From: Anaeromassilibacillus stercoravium | GTDB taxonomy: Bacteria > Bacillota > Clostridia > Oscillospirales > Acutalibacteraceae | Assembly (NCBI GenBank): GCA_019118845.1 | Contig: DWYE01000120.1 | Location: forward strand, 1-15,582 | DNA length: 15,582 nt | Direction of reading: 5' to 3' | In this document: positions 1-7,542 of the stretch, piece after piece | Numbering within the stretch: position 1 is the first letter of the stretch | Layout: every line of letters starts with the position of its first letter | Notes under the pieces: model-generated | What the model saw: only the letters and a program-made list of their open reading frames with translations | Databases searched by the model: none | What the model was told of the DNA's origin: nothing | Program-made: the position numbers and the translations under genes

Positions 1-3000
1 GCCGGATTCCGTCTGGAATCGGATGTGCCGAATCTGACCAGCAAAGACCTCTATTACAAGAAAGATGACTTCCGGAACTTCCTGTTGGATTCCAAGGCGC
101 AGGGCGTGAATATTGTGCCGGAATTTGACACCCCCGGACATTCCCTGGCGTTTGTTTGGGCGCGCCCAGACCTGGGACGCGACGGGCCGAACAGTAGTTA
201 CCTGGATGTCAGTAACCCAGAAACAATTGAATTTATCAAGTCCGTATGGGCAGAATACATGCAAGAGGAGGATCCGGTCTTCCTGGAGGATACCGTAGTC
301 AATATTGGTACCGACGAGTACAAGGGTTCTAATCAGGAAGGCAAGGAAGCGTTCCGGAAATATCAGGACGACCTGTTGCGCTTCATTCGCGACGAAATGA
401 ACCATACGCCGCGGCTCTGGGGCTCTCAGACGGAGAACGACGGCGTGACGCCGATCACGGCGGAGAACGTACAGATGTACATGTGGTACGTCGGCTACGC
501 GGATGCCCAGGAGATGTACGACAAGGGCTATCAGATGATCAACATCAACGATGGCGATGTCTATATCGTACCTGGCGCGGGCTATTATTGGGACTATCTG
601 TCTAAGAGCCATATCCTCAATACGTACGACCCGACCAAGATCTATGGCGGCAAACTGGTCGTTCCGGCGGGCGATCCGCAGATGCTCGGCGGTTCCTATG
701 CACTCTGGAACGACAGGACCGGCAAAGGTGAGATCAGCGAAGGCGTGCCGAGAGACAATGGTACCACGGACGTCGAACTGTTTGACCGCATGTTTGACAT
801 CCTCCCCACCTTCGGCGAGAAGCTTTGGAGCAGCTGTAAGGACTATGATGTGGCAGCAATTGACGCTTTGACGGAAGAGGTCCTGTATGCGCCAAACACC
901 AACCCGACTTACGAAGTCGACAGCAATACGCAGACGGTCCTGCGCTATGACTTCGAAGAGGGCGTAGAAACACGCGATTCCTCTGCAAATGCAAACAACC
1001 TGCTGGGCGAAGGCGTGAACGTATCCTATACGGACGGCCGCGACGGCAAAGCACTGACGTTGGCAGGCGGCGAGAGCTATGTAGAGACGCCGGTTTCGGA
1101 TGCGCGTATCAATACTACGCTGGATTTCTGGGTCAAGCGCGATGCCGATAGCGACGGCAGCGAGCAGATCTTGTTCGAGTCCTCGATCGGTGCGATCAAG
1201 GCCGTACAGAAAGAGACAGGAAAGTTTGGTTTCTCGCGCGACTTCCGTGACTATTCGTTTGACTACACATTGCCCAAGGGCGAGTGGGTACATATTACGA
1301 TGGTCATGGAATTCACAAAAACCACCCTGTATGTCAATGGAGAAAAGGTTCATACCTTGGAGAATACGGCGACCGGCGGAAACCAGTGGGCGTCTTTGAT
1401 CACCCCGCTGAACCGGATTGGCAGTACGACAGCGGCCTTTAAGGGCCAGATTGACGATGTAGCATTCTACACCTATGCATCGTCCGCAGACCAGCTGAAT
1501 GCACTGCCGGTCGACCTGCTGGATGCAGCGACAGGCGTCACCGTCCATGGCGATAGCGGCGTTTTGCCGGCAGACAGCGAACTGTTTGTCGAAGACTTGT
1601 CCTCCGGGGCAGCCGTGGACGCACTGAAGAATTCCCTCGCAGGAACGCAGGAGCGCTTCAAGGCGTATGCCGTGGATGTACAGTCCGGCGGCGCAACAGT
1701 AACACCCAATGGCGTCGCAACGATTTCCGCACCGGTTCCGGCCCAGCTGAATCCGGATACCCTGCGTGTTGTCGAAGTATCCAATGACGGCGTGATCCGG
1801 AATGTGGATTGCACCGTGAAGAACGGCGTTGTTGTATGGCAGAGCGACCACTTCAATGCAGACAGCGCCTTTGCAGTGGTGGGAACCGTGGCATCTAGTT
1901 CCGTGGTAATCACCTATAACAGCAAAGACGTCACACTGAAAGTGAACGGCGAGCCGCAGAAGATTGCCGACCTGCTCGGAAAATACGTCATAGAAGACAT
2001 GACGGATGATATGCAGGTAGAGTTGACGTTTGAACCGCGCAGAGAGGGCGAGCAGTTCCGTGCTGTGACGGTCAACGGCAAGACCGAAAATATCACCGGA
2101 AGCTCCTACACGTACACTGTGACGGCAAAAGACGTGGGAACCGAAAGCGATTTCCTGTTTGATGTCACAAACAAGACGATTCTGGAGCAGCTTTATGCAT
2201 ACGCCAAGACTTATGTCGATGATGGCACAGTGGATAAGCTGATCCCGAGCGTAAAAGAAGCGTTCATGAAGGCTTACGATGCTGCTGGAAAGGTTATCGA
2301 AGACCCGGCGGCAACGCAGGCAGAGATCGACCAGGCGTGGAGCGACTTGCTGGATGTCATCCATTATTTGGACTTCCAGCCGGGCGATAAGAGCGCCTTG
2401 CAAGACCTGTACGATATTTTGAAGAACTTGTCCGAGAGCGATTATACCAGCACAAGCTGGGCGCCGTTCGTGGAAGCCCTGCAACAAGCAGCGGATGTCC
2501 TGGCGGACAACGAAGCGCTGGAAAACAACATCACCGCGGCATATGATGCCCTGCTGAATGCGGCTCAGGCCCTGGTAAAAGTTGCGGACCGCACTTCCTT
2601 GGATGCTGCTCTTGCAAAAGCAGAGACCGTGGCAAAAGATATCGAGGCTGGAAAGTACTTGCCGGATGGCCAGGAAGAATTCCAAGCCGCTTATGCAGCG
2701 GCAAAAGCTTTGGATCAGAATGCCACGCAGTCTGCGATTGACGAAGCAGCCCAGGCATTGGTGAAAGCCATGCTGAACCTGCGGAAGATCCCGTCGAGAG
2801 AAGAATTGAAAGCATATATTGCAGAAATGGAACGCGTAGACCTGGACGCTTATACAGCGAGCAGTGCCGCAACGTTCCGGAGTGCGCTGGCTGCGGCAAA
2901 GGCGGTAGCAGCGGACGAAGAAGCGGATGGACAGATGCTGGCGACAGCGTTCTATCAGCTGCAAGATGCTGAACAGGGCCTGGAAAAGGCGGAGACACCC

Positions 3001-3384
3001 GCTCCGAATCCTGGAAACGGATCGAAGGGTAGCACTTCCCAGAATTCCTCCAACGCATACGGCGCGGCAGGCGTAGTCTCTGCAGGCCAGAGCGTTGCAG
3101 CAGCCGGCGCATATGTGCGCAGCGATACGACCGTAAACTTTACGATGAAGCGTGGGCAGGCATACTGCTTTAAGATGACAGTTTGCAACGGTGATAACAC
3201 CATGGTCCCGAGCTTTACCGTGGGAGACGGCAGCGTGTTTAAGACGCAGTTCGTTGCACGGATTGGAAACGATTTCTACTATCGCATTTGGGCGGTGGGC
3301 GAGAGTGGCCAGTCCTCTGGCATCTATACCACCCTGCCGAATGGCGCACCGCAGAAGCACTGTGTGGTGACCATCGGAGCGTAA
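1..3384 (+). CDS. Secreted GH20 beta-N-acetylhexosaminidase, 3' part (5' end outside window)
   Basis: The frame is open from base 1, so the start and signal peptide lie upstream; the GTG at 25 is internal. The opening residues (FRLESDVPNLTSKDLYY, then GVNIVPEFDTPGHSLAF) and NIGTDEY at 301-321 are typical of GH20; the Asp-Glu pair at 313-318 is the family's polarising/acid-base couple, used to release terminal GlcNAc or GalNAc (or lacto-N-biose) with substrate assistance. The barrel ends near 900. Then follow a LamG/concanavalin-like sandwich (about 934-1500), two beta-rich segments (about 1520-1890 and 1890-2170), roughly four helical FIVAR-type repeats (about 2170-2990), a Pro/Gly/Ser/Asn linker (2998-3065) and a C-terminal domain (about 3066-3381). 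There is no LPXTG motif or C-terminal membrane helix. Function is well supported; exact substrate is not. No neighbour looks co-transcribed. Confidence 0.92.
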   Translation, partial: AGFRLESDVPNLTSKDLYYKKDDFRNFLLDSKAQGVNIVPEFDTPGHSLAFVWARPDLGRDGPNSSYLDVSNPETIEFIKSVWAEYMQEEDPVFLEDTVVNIGTDEYKGSNQEGKEAFRKYQDDLLRFIRDEMNHTPRLWGSQTENDGVTPITAENVQMYMWYVGYADAQEMYDKGYQMININDGDVYIVPGAGYYWDYLSKSHILNTYDPTKIYGGKLVVPAGDPQMLGGSYALWNDRTGKGEISEGVPRDNGTTDVELFDRMFDILPTFGEKLWSSCKDYDVAAIDALTEEVLYAPNTNPTYEVDSNTQTVLRYDFEEGVETRDSSANANNLLGEGVNVSYTDGRDGKALTLAGGESYVETPVSDARINTTLDFWVKRDADSDGSEQILFESSIGAIKAVQKETGKFGFSRDFRDYSFDYTLPKGEWVHITMVMEFTKTTLYVNGEKVHTLENTATGGNQWASLITPLNRIGSTTAAFKGQIDDVAFYTYASSADQLNALPVDLLDAATGVTVHGDSGVLPADSELFVEDLSSGAAVDALKNSLAGTQERFKAYAVDVQSGGATVTPNGVATISAPVPAQLNPDTLRVVEVSNDGVIRNVDCTVKNGVVVWQSDHFNADSAFAVVGTVASSSVVITYNSKDVTLKVNGEPQKIADLLGKYVIEDMTDDMQVELTFEPRREGEQFRAVTVNGKTENITGSSYTYTVTAKDVGTESDFLFDVTNKTILEQLYAYAKTYVDDGTVDKLIPSVKEAFMKAYDAAGKVIEDPAATQAEIDQAWSDLLDVIHYLDFQPGDKSALQDLYDILKNLSESDYTSTSWAPFVEALQQAADVLADNEALENNITAAYDALLNAAQALVKVADRTSLDAALAKAETVAKDIEAGKYLPDGQEEFQAAYAAAKALDQNATQSAIDEAAQALVKAMLNLRKIPSREELKAYIAEMERVDLDAYTASSAATFRSALAAAKAVAADEEADGQMLATAFYQLQDAEQGLEKAETPAPNPGNGSKGSTSQNSSNAYGAAGVVSAGQSVAAAGAYVRSDTTVNFTMKRGQAYCFKMTVCNGDNTMVPSFTVGDGSVFKTQFVARIGNDFYYRIWAVGESGQSSGIYTTLPNGAPQKHCVVTIGA

Positions 3385-3462
3385 GCAATTTTCCTTAGAT
3401 GCGGAATCAGGCAACAGCCTGGCCGCTACTAGGCAACTATTTGTGTTCCTTTTCTAAATCGT

Positions 3463-3493
3463 CGCCGTCCGGGCAACCTCACCCCGGACGGCG
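3463..3493. other. GC-rich stem-loop downstream of the GH20 gene
   Basis: A perfect 11-bp inverted repeat (CGCCGTCCGGG at 3463-3473 and CCCGGACGGCG at 3483-3493) with a 9-nt loop lies 79 bases after the GH20 stop codon. A T-run follows only 18 bases later (3512-3517), so it is not a canonical intrinsic terminator; it could protect the mRNA 3' end or assist termination. Confidence 0.5.
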
Positions 3494-3539
3494 GACGGGA
3501 ATCCATAAGCGTTTTTTCTTCTTCCTTCCAAAATATAAA

Positions 3540-3576
3540 AAGGAGCCCGGCTTGTGCCGGGCTCCTTCCTTATATT
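3540..3576. terminator. Intrinsic terminator after the GH20 gene, possibly bidirectional
   Basis: An 11-bp GC-rich stem (AGGAGCCCGGC at 3541-3551 with GCCGGGCTCCT at 3556-3566, extended by A-T pairs) closes a TTGT loop. On the plus strand it is followed by a T-rich tail (CCTTATATTT). On the minus strand it is followed by five T and another T-rich stretch, which is the better terminator. It probably isolates the GH20 gene from the mobile-element relic beyond. Confidence 0.65.
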
Positions 3577-3643
3577 TAAAGAAAACCACGCGATAGTCGC
3601 GTGGTTCAAAAGAAGGCTTGTGCCGATGATATAGAAAGAAAAA

Positions 3644-3696
3644 CTCCTTCTGAATAAGTTTACGGTCTGGAAACTGTAAGAAACAACAGAAGGAGG
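3644..3696 (+). promoter_or_regulatory. Leader hairpin sequestering the tnpA ribosome binding site
   Basis: CTCCTTCTG (3644-3652) is perfectly complementary to CAGAAGGAG (3687-3695), which carries the Shine-Dalgarno sequence AGGAGG (3691-3696). A second stem, TTACGGT (3660-3666) with ACTGTAA (3673-3679, one G-T pair), fills the loop. IS200-type elements are known to limit transposase synthesis by such RBS-blocking hairpins; here the device survives although the gene is dead. Confidence 0.65.
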
Positions 3697-3710
3697 ACAT
3701 TCAAAAATAA

Positions 3711-4099
3711 ATGACAAGCCGAGTTTCGCACATACAACATGGAATTGCAACCATCACATCGGATTGTCTATCGTAATTTAAACAAATCAGGCCCATGGAT
3801 TTATCAAAACGGGAAAATCATGTTTCATATGAGCTTGCCTCATGGTGAAGTGTGTGATCTGATCGCCATGGCATCCGCGTTGAAGGATAGGAGGAACGTA
3901 TTCTACAAAGAAAAAAGCGAGAAGTCAGATGGACTCCCTTGGGATTAAAAGGAGGCAACCGTTCGAAAACCCTTTGCAGAACAGGGGAAGTACGGCATGG
4001 CATAAGGCCAATGAAAGGGAAAGGAATATGAACACCTTTGGAAGGGCAGCCGGTAATGGGAATCCCTCTTCAAAGGCTGCAAAAAATAACGGCAAATAA
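3711..4099 (+). pseudogene. tnpA: tnpA of IS200/IS605 family, frameshifted and eroded
   Basis: From the ATG at 3711 the reading is MTSRVSH, then an apparent 2-base insertion (3732-3733); in the shifted frame 3734-3760 reads TTWNCNHHI. Joined, this matches the conserved Y1 transposase N-terminus of the type SLSHTTWNCKYHIVF. Further on, 3825-3890 contains HMSLPHGEVCD, resembling the segment after the catalytic His-x-His motif (HMLVxIPPHxSVS), with the first histidine lost. A frame ending in AAKNNGK and TAA at 4097-4099 fits a typical lysine-rich C-terminus. The catalytic tyrosine region cannot be recognised. I aligned it by memory of the family; a translated search with frameshifts allowed would settle it. 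No intact protein can be made. Confidence 0.6.
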
Positions 4100-4114
4100 G
4101 TCTCCCCGCCTGGA

Positions 4115-4170
4115 CATAGCTACCGGCCAGCGCCGTAAGGCGCTGGCCGGTAGCTATGGGCTTTTAGCCC
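4115..4170. repeat. Perfect 20-bp-stem palindrome near the IS relic's right end
   Basis: Bases 4115-4134 and 4139-4158 are exact reverse complements around a GTAA loop (arms begin CATAGCTACC and end GGTAGCTATG). A smaller hairpin (GGGCT, TTT loop, AGCCC; 4158-4170) abuts it. There is no U-tract on either strand, so it is not a standard terminator. It sits just inside the right end of the relic and is far better preserved than tnpA. Confidence 0.8.
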
Positions 4171-4225
4171 TGTGTAAACCACACATTCGACAGGTGGTTT
4201 TGATGGTCTATCATAAATATGGATT

Positions 4226-5269
4226 TCAAGCGGTTGGAGTGATCGATCCTGTTTCCTCAGTGGAATCCCCTATGTACTCTCCCTCAGCGGAAGCCACCGG
4301 GCCGCCGCCAATCTGCATGGTGGGCCCTGTCACGGTGACGGTGCAGCTCACAGATTGGCCCGTTGGAGTAGTAGCCGAAATTACTGTATCGCCAGCACTC
4401 ATACCCAATACGAAGCCGCCTTGGTCAACGGATGCAACCGCCGGGTTGCTGGAGCGCCAAGTCAAGGTTGGAACTGCCTGGCCGGTTGTAGAAGAGACAT
4501 TTAAAATAATGGCAGTACCTGTGGAAAGGTTTGCAAAAATACGGTTCATAGAAAGGCCCGCAGCGACCGAAGTACCGGAGCTCCCCTGCGCATATGCGTT
4601 CACCGCGTCCGCTAAACTTTTAGCCATGGTGTTGATATTGCTCTTAATCCATGTGACGTCCTGCGCGTTATCGTGGAAAGCAGTTTCAATCAATGCATGG
4701 GGCATCGTAGGCAGGTACATCTCCATCAGCGCGTCGTTGTAGGCGAGCTTGATGTTGGATTTGTCTGGATAATTAAAATTCGATTGCAAAACTTTTGCAA
4801 AACGTAGGCTTTCCGAGCTCTTTGTATAATAGTAAATACGCGTGCCGCGGGTATTGCCGTTGGCGGCGTTGGAGTGGATCGCCAAATAGAGGTCGCATCC
4901 GGTATTTTTGGCTTCGTTCGCACGGTTGGTCAGGAAAGCTTTTTGGGTGGAAGAGGACCCCGTTTGCGCACCTGGCAGGACGTAGTCAATGCCGTAACTC
5001 TGCAAGTAGGGGATCATAGCGGTGGCAACCTGCCGCATATAGTATTCCTCGCTGCCGCTGCCGTCGCAATAGGGATTCCAAGGCTGGGCAGACGGGCTTA
5101 GGTAGACCTTAAAGCGGCCGTTGGGACCATCGTATTGCTGGGTTGCGATGGTACGCTCCTGTGTAGGCTCTGCTGCCGCGGCCACAGCGCTGCACAAAGA
5201 TGCGGAAAACAGGCAGACGGTCAGGCCCAGGGCAACTGCGGAAACAAGTTTTTTCAGTATTCGGTTCAT
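4226..5269 (-). CDS. Secreted N-acetylmuramoyl-L-alanine amidase (amidase_3-like) with Big_2-like domain
   Basis: I choose the ATG at 5269 (347 aa): MNRILKK followed by a hydrophobic stretch and AAAAEP is a clean signal peptide, and GGAG lies 10 bases upstream. A GTG at 5299 is possible but has no clear RBS. The mature part carries amidase_3 features: EEYYMRQVATAMIPYL, the N-terminal zinc Glu region; LYLAIHSNA, with a zinc His; and LIETAFHDN, with the catalytic-type Glu. The family would cleave the amide between MurNAc and the stem peptide. The normal first motif (DPGHGG) is replaced by YLSPSAQPWNPY, so the first zinc His is missing. The C-terminal 100 residues (TLTWRSSNPAVASVDQGG, GDTVISATT) are a bacterial Ig-like Big_2 domain, probably wall or carbohydrate binding. 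The gene stands alone, diverging from mtnN. Family confident; catalytic activity uncertain. Confidence 0.85.
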   Translation of the reverse strand: MNRILKKLVSAVALGLTVCLFSASLCSAVAAAAEPTQERTIATQQYDGPNGRFKVYLSPSAQPWNPYCDGSGSEEYYMRQVATAMIPYLQSYGIDYVLPGAQTGSSSTQKAFLTNRANEAKNTGCDLYLAIHSNAANGNTRGTRIYYYTKSSESLRFAKVLQSNFNYPDKSNIKLAYNDALMEMYLPTMPHALIETAFHDNAQDVTWIKSNINTMAKSLADAVNAYAQGSSGTSVAAGLSMNRIFANLSTGTAIILNVSSTTGQAVPTLTWRSSNPAVASVDQGGFVLGMSAGDTVISATTPTGQSVSCTVTVTGPTMQIGGGPVASAEGEYIGDSTEETGSITPTA

Positions 5270-5377
5270 CTTTCTTTCGCTCCATCCTCTCTTTAACACA
5301 TCGGGTTGTTGAACAGTTCCAATTATATTACAAAAATTCTTTCAATACAACAGAAATTTTGTGATTATGTAAAGCAA

Positions 5378-5406
5378 TTGCATTTCCAACGCCAATCAGG
5401 TATACT
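5378..5406 (+). promoter_or_regulatory. Sigma-A promoter of mtnN
   Basis: TTGCAT (5378-5383) is followed by 17 bases and TATACT (5401-5406). The -10 matches the consensus at five of six positions; the -35 is weak. Predicted transcription start near 5413, giving a leader of about 65 bases before mtnN that contains the hairpin at 5424-5461. Confidence 0.55.
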
Positions 5407-5423
5407 GTAAAAAAATGGATTTT

Positions 5424-5461
5424 CAGACGGTTTTTTCCGAAGAAAACCGGTCTGTATTTTT
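5424..5461 (+). terminator. Attenuator-like terminator hairpin in the mtnN leader
   Basis: CAGACGGTTTT (5424-5434) pairs with AAAACC-G-GTCTG (5443-5454, one bulged G) around an 8-nt loop, and is followed by TATTTTTG. It therefore has the form of a plus-strand intrinsic terminator, lying between the probable promoter and the mtnN start. It may attenuate mtnN transcription. Confidence 0.5.
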
Positions 5462-5477
5462 GAGAATGGTGGGATGA

Positions 5478-6182
5478 ATGATGATCGGTATTATTGGTGC
5501 AATGGCGATTGAAGTAGAAGAAATTCTTGCAAAACTGGAACATCCACAGACGGAAACCATCAGTGGAATGGACTTTGTGCGCGGCGCCATCCAAGGGGTA
5601 GAGTGCGTTGTAGCGCGCTGTAATGTTGGGAAGGTCAATGCGGCGATCTGTGCGCAGACGATGATCCTGCGCTATGCGCCCAGCCGGATTATCAACAGCG
5701 GCGTTGCCGGCGGAATCGGCGCGGATGTCAAGATCGGGGACCTGGTCCTAGCGGACGGTGCCATTCAGCACGATGTGGATACCACCCAGATCGGCGACCA
5801 GATTGGCATGGTATCCGGAATCAACTTGGTTGTCATCCCCACCTCCTCTGAAATGAATCGGGTGCTTGCCGAGGCTGCGAGACGCTGCGCGTACCAGGGA
5901 AACGTCCACATTGGGCGGATCGCCTCCGGGGACCAATTTATCAGCAGTGCAGAAAAACTTCATTGGATCGCCTCCACCTTTGGGGCGGTTGCCTGTGAGA
6001 TGGAGAGCGGAAGTATTGCGCAGGTGTGCTATATCAATGGAACCGAATACACAGCGGTGCGCTGTATTTCCGACAATGCGGATAGCAACGCGGGCGTGGA
6101 CTATGAGCAATTTTCCACCTTTGCCGCGCATCAGACAACCGAATTGCTTTGCACGGCGCTGCCAATGTTGGAAAATATATAG
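5478..6182 (+). CDS. mtnN: 5'-methylthioadenosine/S-adenosylhomocysteine nucleosidase
   Basis: The 234-residue product is a full-length PNP/UDP-phosphorylase-family nucleosidase. It hydrolyses methylthioadenosine and S-adenosylhomocysteine to adenine and the thioribose product in the cytosol, removing inhibitors of methylation and feeding methionine salvage. The start MMIGIIGAMAIE puts catalytic Glu12 in register with the E. coli enzyme, which supports the first ATG (5478) over the second (5481); GGTGGG at 5468-5473 is the RBS. Further landmarks are NSGVAGGIG (phosphate/ribose-side loop), SGDQFI, ACEMES (Glu174 and Glu176 of the nucleoside site) and CISDNAD (Asp199, equivalent to the catalytic Asp197). 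It has its own promoter and an attenuator-like leader; about 110 bases separate it from the next gene. Confidence 0.95.
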   Translation: MMIGIIGAMAIEVEEILAKLEHPQTETISGMDFVRGAIQGVECVVARCNVGKVNAAICAQTMILRYAPSRIINSGVAGGIGADVKIGDLVLADGAIQHDVDTTQIGDQIGMVSGINLVVIPTSSEMNRVLAEAARRCAYQGNVHIGRIASGDQFISSAEKLHWIASTFGAVACEMESGSIAQVCYINGTEYTAVRCISDNADSNAGVDYEQFSTFAAHQTTELLCTALPMLENI

Positions 6183-6236
6183 GAATCGAGCAAGCAGAAA
6201 TCCCCTACCCATAAAACAAAAGAAACGGACCAGATC

Positions 6237-6266
6237 TTTCAAAAGATTTCAAAAGATTACAAAAAG
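6237..6266 (+). repeat. Short tandem repeat of a 10-mer
   Basis: TTTCAAAAGA occurs twice in tandem (6237-6256), followed by the degenerate copy TTACAAAAAG (6257-6266). It lies in the gap between mtnN and the cyclase-family gene, just upstream of the latter's ribosome binding site. Function unknown; it may be slippage. Confidence 0.6.
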
Positions 6267-6292
6267 TGACAGGGAAAAGGAGGCGGCAGGAT

Positions 6293-6886
6293 ATGAAGGT
6301 CATCGACATTTCGCGGGAGCTATTTTCTACACCGGTTTATCCGGGGGACCCAGAGCCTCGCCGTGAACTGGTGCGGCGCATGGAGCTGGGGGATTCATAC
6401 AATCTCTCCGGGTTCTATACCGGGTGCCATTCTGCCACCCACGTGGATGCCCCCCGCCATTTTATCGACGACGGAAAGACGGTGGACGAGCTGGAGCTGT
6501 CCCGGTTTATGGGGCGCTGCACAGTTGTGTCAGCACACGGGATTGTCACGGGGGCCGACATCGACCGTATCATGCCCTATTGCGAAAAGATCCTATTGTT
6601 CAAGGGCGGAGGGGAGGCTTACCTCTCCACAAGCGCTGCATTTGCCTTAGCTGCCGCCGGCGTGACGTTGGTTGGGACGGATGCCTGGAGCATCGGCGCG
6701 CCGCATGAGGAGGCGGGGCCGCATGTTGAACTCCTGGGTGCAGATATTCCCATTTTGGAGGGGTTGTGCCTGTCCCATGTGAAGGAGGGTACCTATACGT
6801 TGGTGGCGTTCCCACTCTACTTGAAGGGGGCGGAAGCCTCCCCTCTCCGGGCAGTGTTGTTGGCGGAAGACGGCGAAGCGGATTAA
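6293..6886 (+). CDS. Cyclase-family metal-dependent hydrolase (kynurenine formamidase-like)
   Basis: The ATG at 6293 follows AAAAGGAGG (6275-6283) with 9-base spacing, giving a 197-residue protein; an upstream in-frame start at 6266 has no RBS. MKVIDISRELFSTPVYPGDP is the typical N-terminus of the cyclase superfamily (PF04199), and CHSATHVDAPRHF (His46, His50, Asp52, His56) is its divalent-metal motif. Known members hydrolyse N-formylkynurenine or isatin, or act in polyketide cyclisation; in anaerobic Firmicutes the substrate is usually unknown. Length is slightly short of the usual 205-220, but both halves are present (LVGTDAWSIG near residue 130). The gene may be co-transcribed with mtnN (110-base gap, no clear terminator) and converges on lexA. 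Family confident; substrate not assignable. Confidence 0.88.
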   Translation: MKVIDISRELFSTPVYPGDPEPRRELVRRMELGDSYNLSGFYTGCHSATHVDAPRHFIDDGKTVDELELSRFMGRCTVVSAHGIVTGADIDRIMPYCEKILLFKGGGEAYLSTSAAFALAAAGVTLVGTDAWSIGAPHEEAGPHVELLGADIPILEGLCLSHVKEGTYTLVAFPLYLKGAEASPLRAVLLAEDGEAD

Positions 6887-6902
6887 ATTTTGAAAATCAA
6901 AC

Positions 6903-6940
6903 GGCGCGGCTCTGCTAAAAGCAGGGCCGCGCCGGTCTGT
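6903..6940. terminator. Bidirectional terminator between the cyclase gene and lexA
   Basis: A 13-bp GC-rich stem with one G-T pair (GGCGCGGCTCTGC 6903-6915, GCAGGGCCGCGCC 6921-6933) closes a TAAAA loop. It lies between two converging genes. T-rich sequence follows on the minus strand (GTTTGATTTTC) and, more weakly, on the plus strand (GGTCTGTTTAT). Confidence 0.7.
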
Positions 6941-6957
6941 TTATAGGGGATGTTTGC

Positions 6958-7542
6958 TCATTTATAATAGCGGATGCTTGCGACGACTTTTCCGATCACG
7001 GTGACGTCGGTCGCATAGATGGGTTCATACTCCGGGTTATCGGGCTGCAAGCGGATGCGGTCCGGCTCCCGATACAGATATTTGACCGTCGCCTCATCAT
7101 CGATCAGGGCGACGACCATTTCCCCGTCCTCTGCTGTGGATACTTTGCGGGCAATCACAAGGTCCCCGTCCAGGATGCCGGCGCATTTCATGCTTTCCCC
7201 GCGCACGCGCAGTGCAAAGTAGTCGTCGGCATTTTGGTTGGGCGGGCAGAAGGGGACATAACCCTCCACCTCTTCCACTGCGAGGATGGGCTGCCCCGCA
7301 GCCACACGGCCAACGACCGGCACCTGTACAGTGGGCTGCTCCCCCACAAGATGGATGGCGCGGTTGAGGCCGGCGTCGCGGCTGATATATCCCTCGCGTT
7401 CCAGTGTCTTCAGGTGCGCGTGGACGCTGGACGTGGATTTCAGGCCGGTCGCTTTGCAGATTTCCCGAACGGTCGGAGGAAGGCCGCCCTGTGCCCGGCT
7501 TTTTAAATAGTCGTATACTTTCTTTTGGCTTTCTGTCAACAT
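6958..7542 (-). CDS. lexA: LexA repressor, SOS regulator
   Basis: The 194-residue protein has the full LexA layout. An N-terminal winged helix (residues 1-65; TVREICKATGLKSTSSVHAH is the recognition helix region) would bind operators of DNA-damage genes. The C-terminal S24 peptidase domain has the self-cleavage site Ala82-Gly83 in GRVAAGQP, nucleophile Ser117 in RGESMKC and general base Lys154 in ATVKYLYR. On damage, RecA filaments trigger self-cleavage and derepress the regulon. The ATG at 7542 has GTGAGG 7 bases upstream. A promoter with a perfect -10 lies at 7708-7737, implying an unusually long leader of about 160 bases. I could not find a Firmicutes-type operator (GAAC-N4-GTTC) in this leader or promoter. 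The gene converges on the cyclase gene with a shared terminator. Confidence 0.97.
   Translation of the reverse strand: MLTESQKKVYDYLKSRAQGGLPPTVREICKATGLKSTSSVHAHLKTLEREGYISRDAGLNRAIHLVGEQPTVQVPVVGRVAAGQPILAVEEVEGYVPFCPPNQNADDYFALRVRGESMKCAGILDGDLVIARKVSTAEDGEMVVALIDDEATVKYLYREPDRIRLQPDNPEYEPIYATDVTVIGKVVASIRYYK

Larger units (their letters stand above)
3583..4204 (+). mobile_element. Decayed IS200/IS605-family insertion sequence
   Basis: The left end is a hairpin (AACCACGCGA at 3584-3593, loop TAG, TCGCGTGGTT at 3597-3606). The right end is a related hairpin (AAACCAC at 4176-4182 with GTGGTTT at 4194-4200). Subterminal imperfect palindromes, instead of terminal inverted repeats, are the hallmark of IS200/IS605 elements, whose Y1 transposase recognises such ends in single-stranded DNA. 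Inside are a leader hairpin that hides the ribosome binding site, a broken tnpA and a long palindrome near the right end. At about 620 bp it is shorter than a full IS200-type element (about 700 bp), and its transposase is inactive. Exact tips and any target motif are not resolved. The right end lies only about 20 bases from the stop codon of the neighbouring amidase gene. Confidence 0.7.

Noticed and set aside
3399..3750. Several short open frames on both strands between the GH20 gene and the amidase
   Set aside because: They cross terminators and hairpins, lack ribosome binding sites, and are explained by the IS relic.
4038..4742. Long plus-strand open frame (234 codons) across the IS relic and the amidase gene
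   Set aside because: Most of it is antisense to the well-supported amidase gene, its start lies in the IS relic without an RBS, and the product shows no recognisable family feature.
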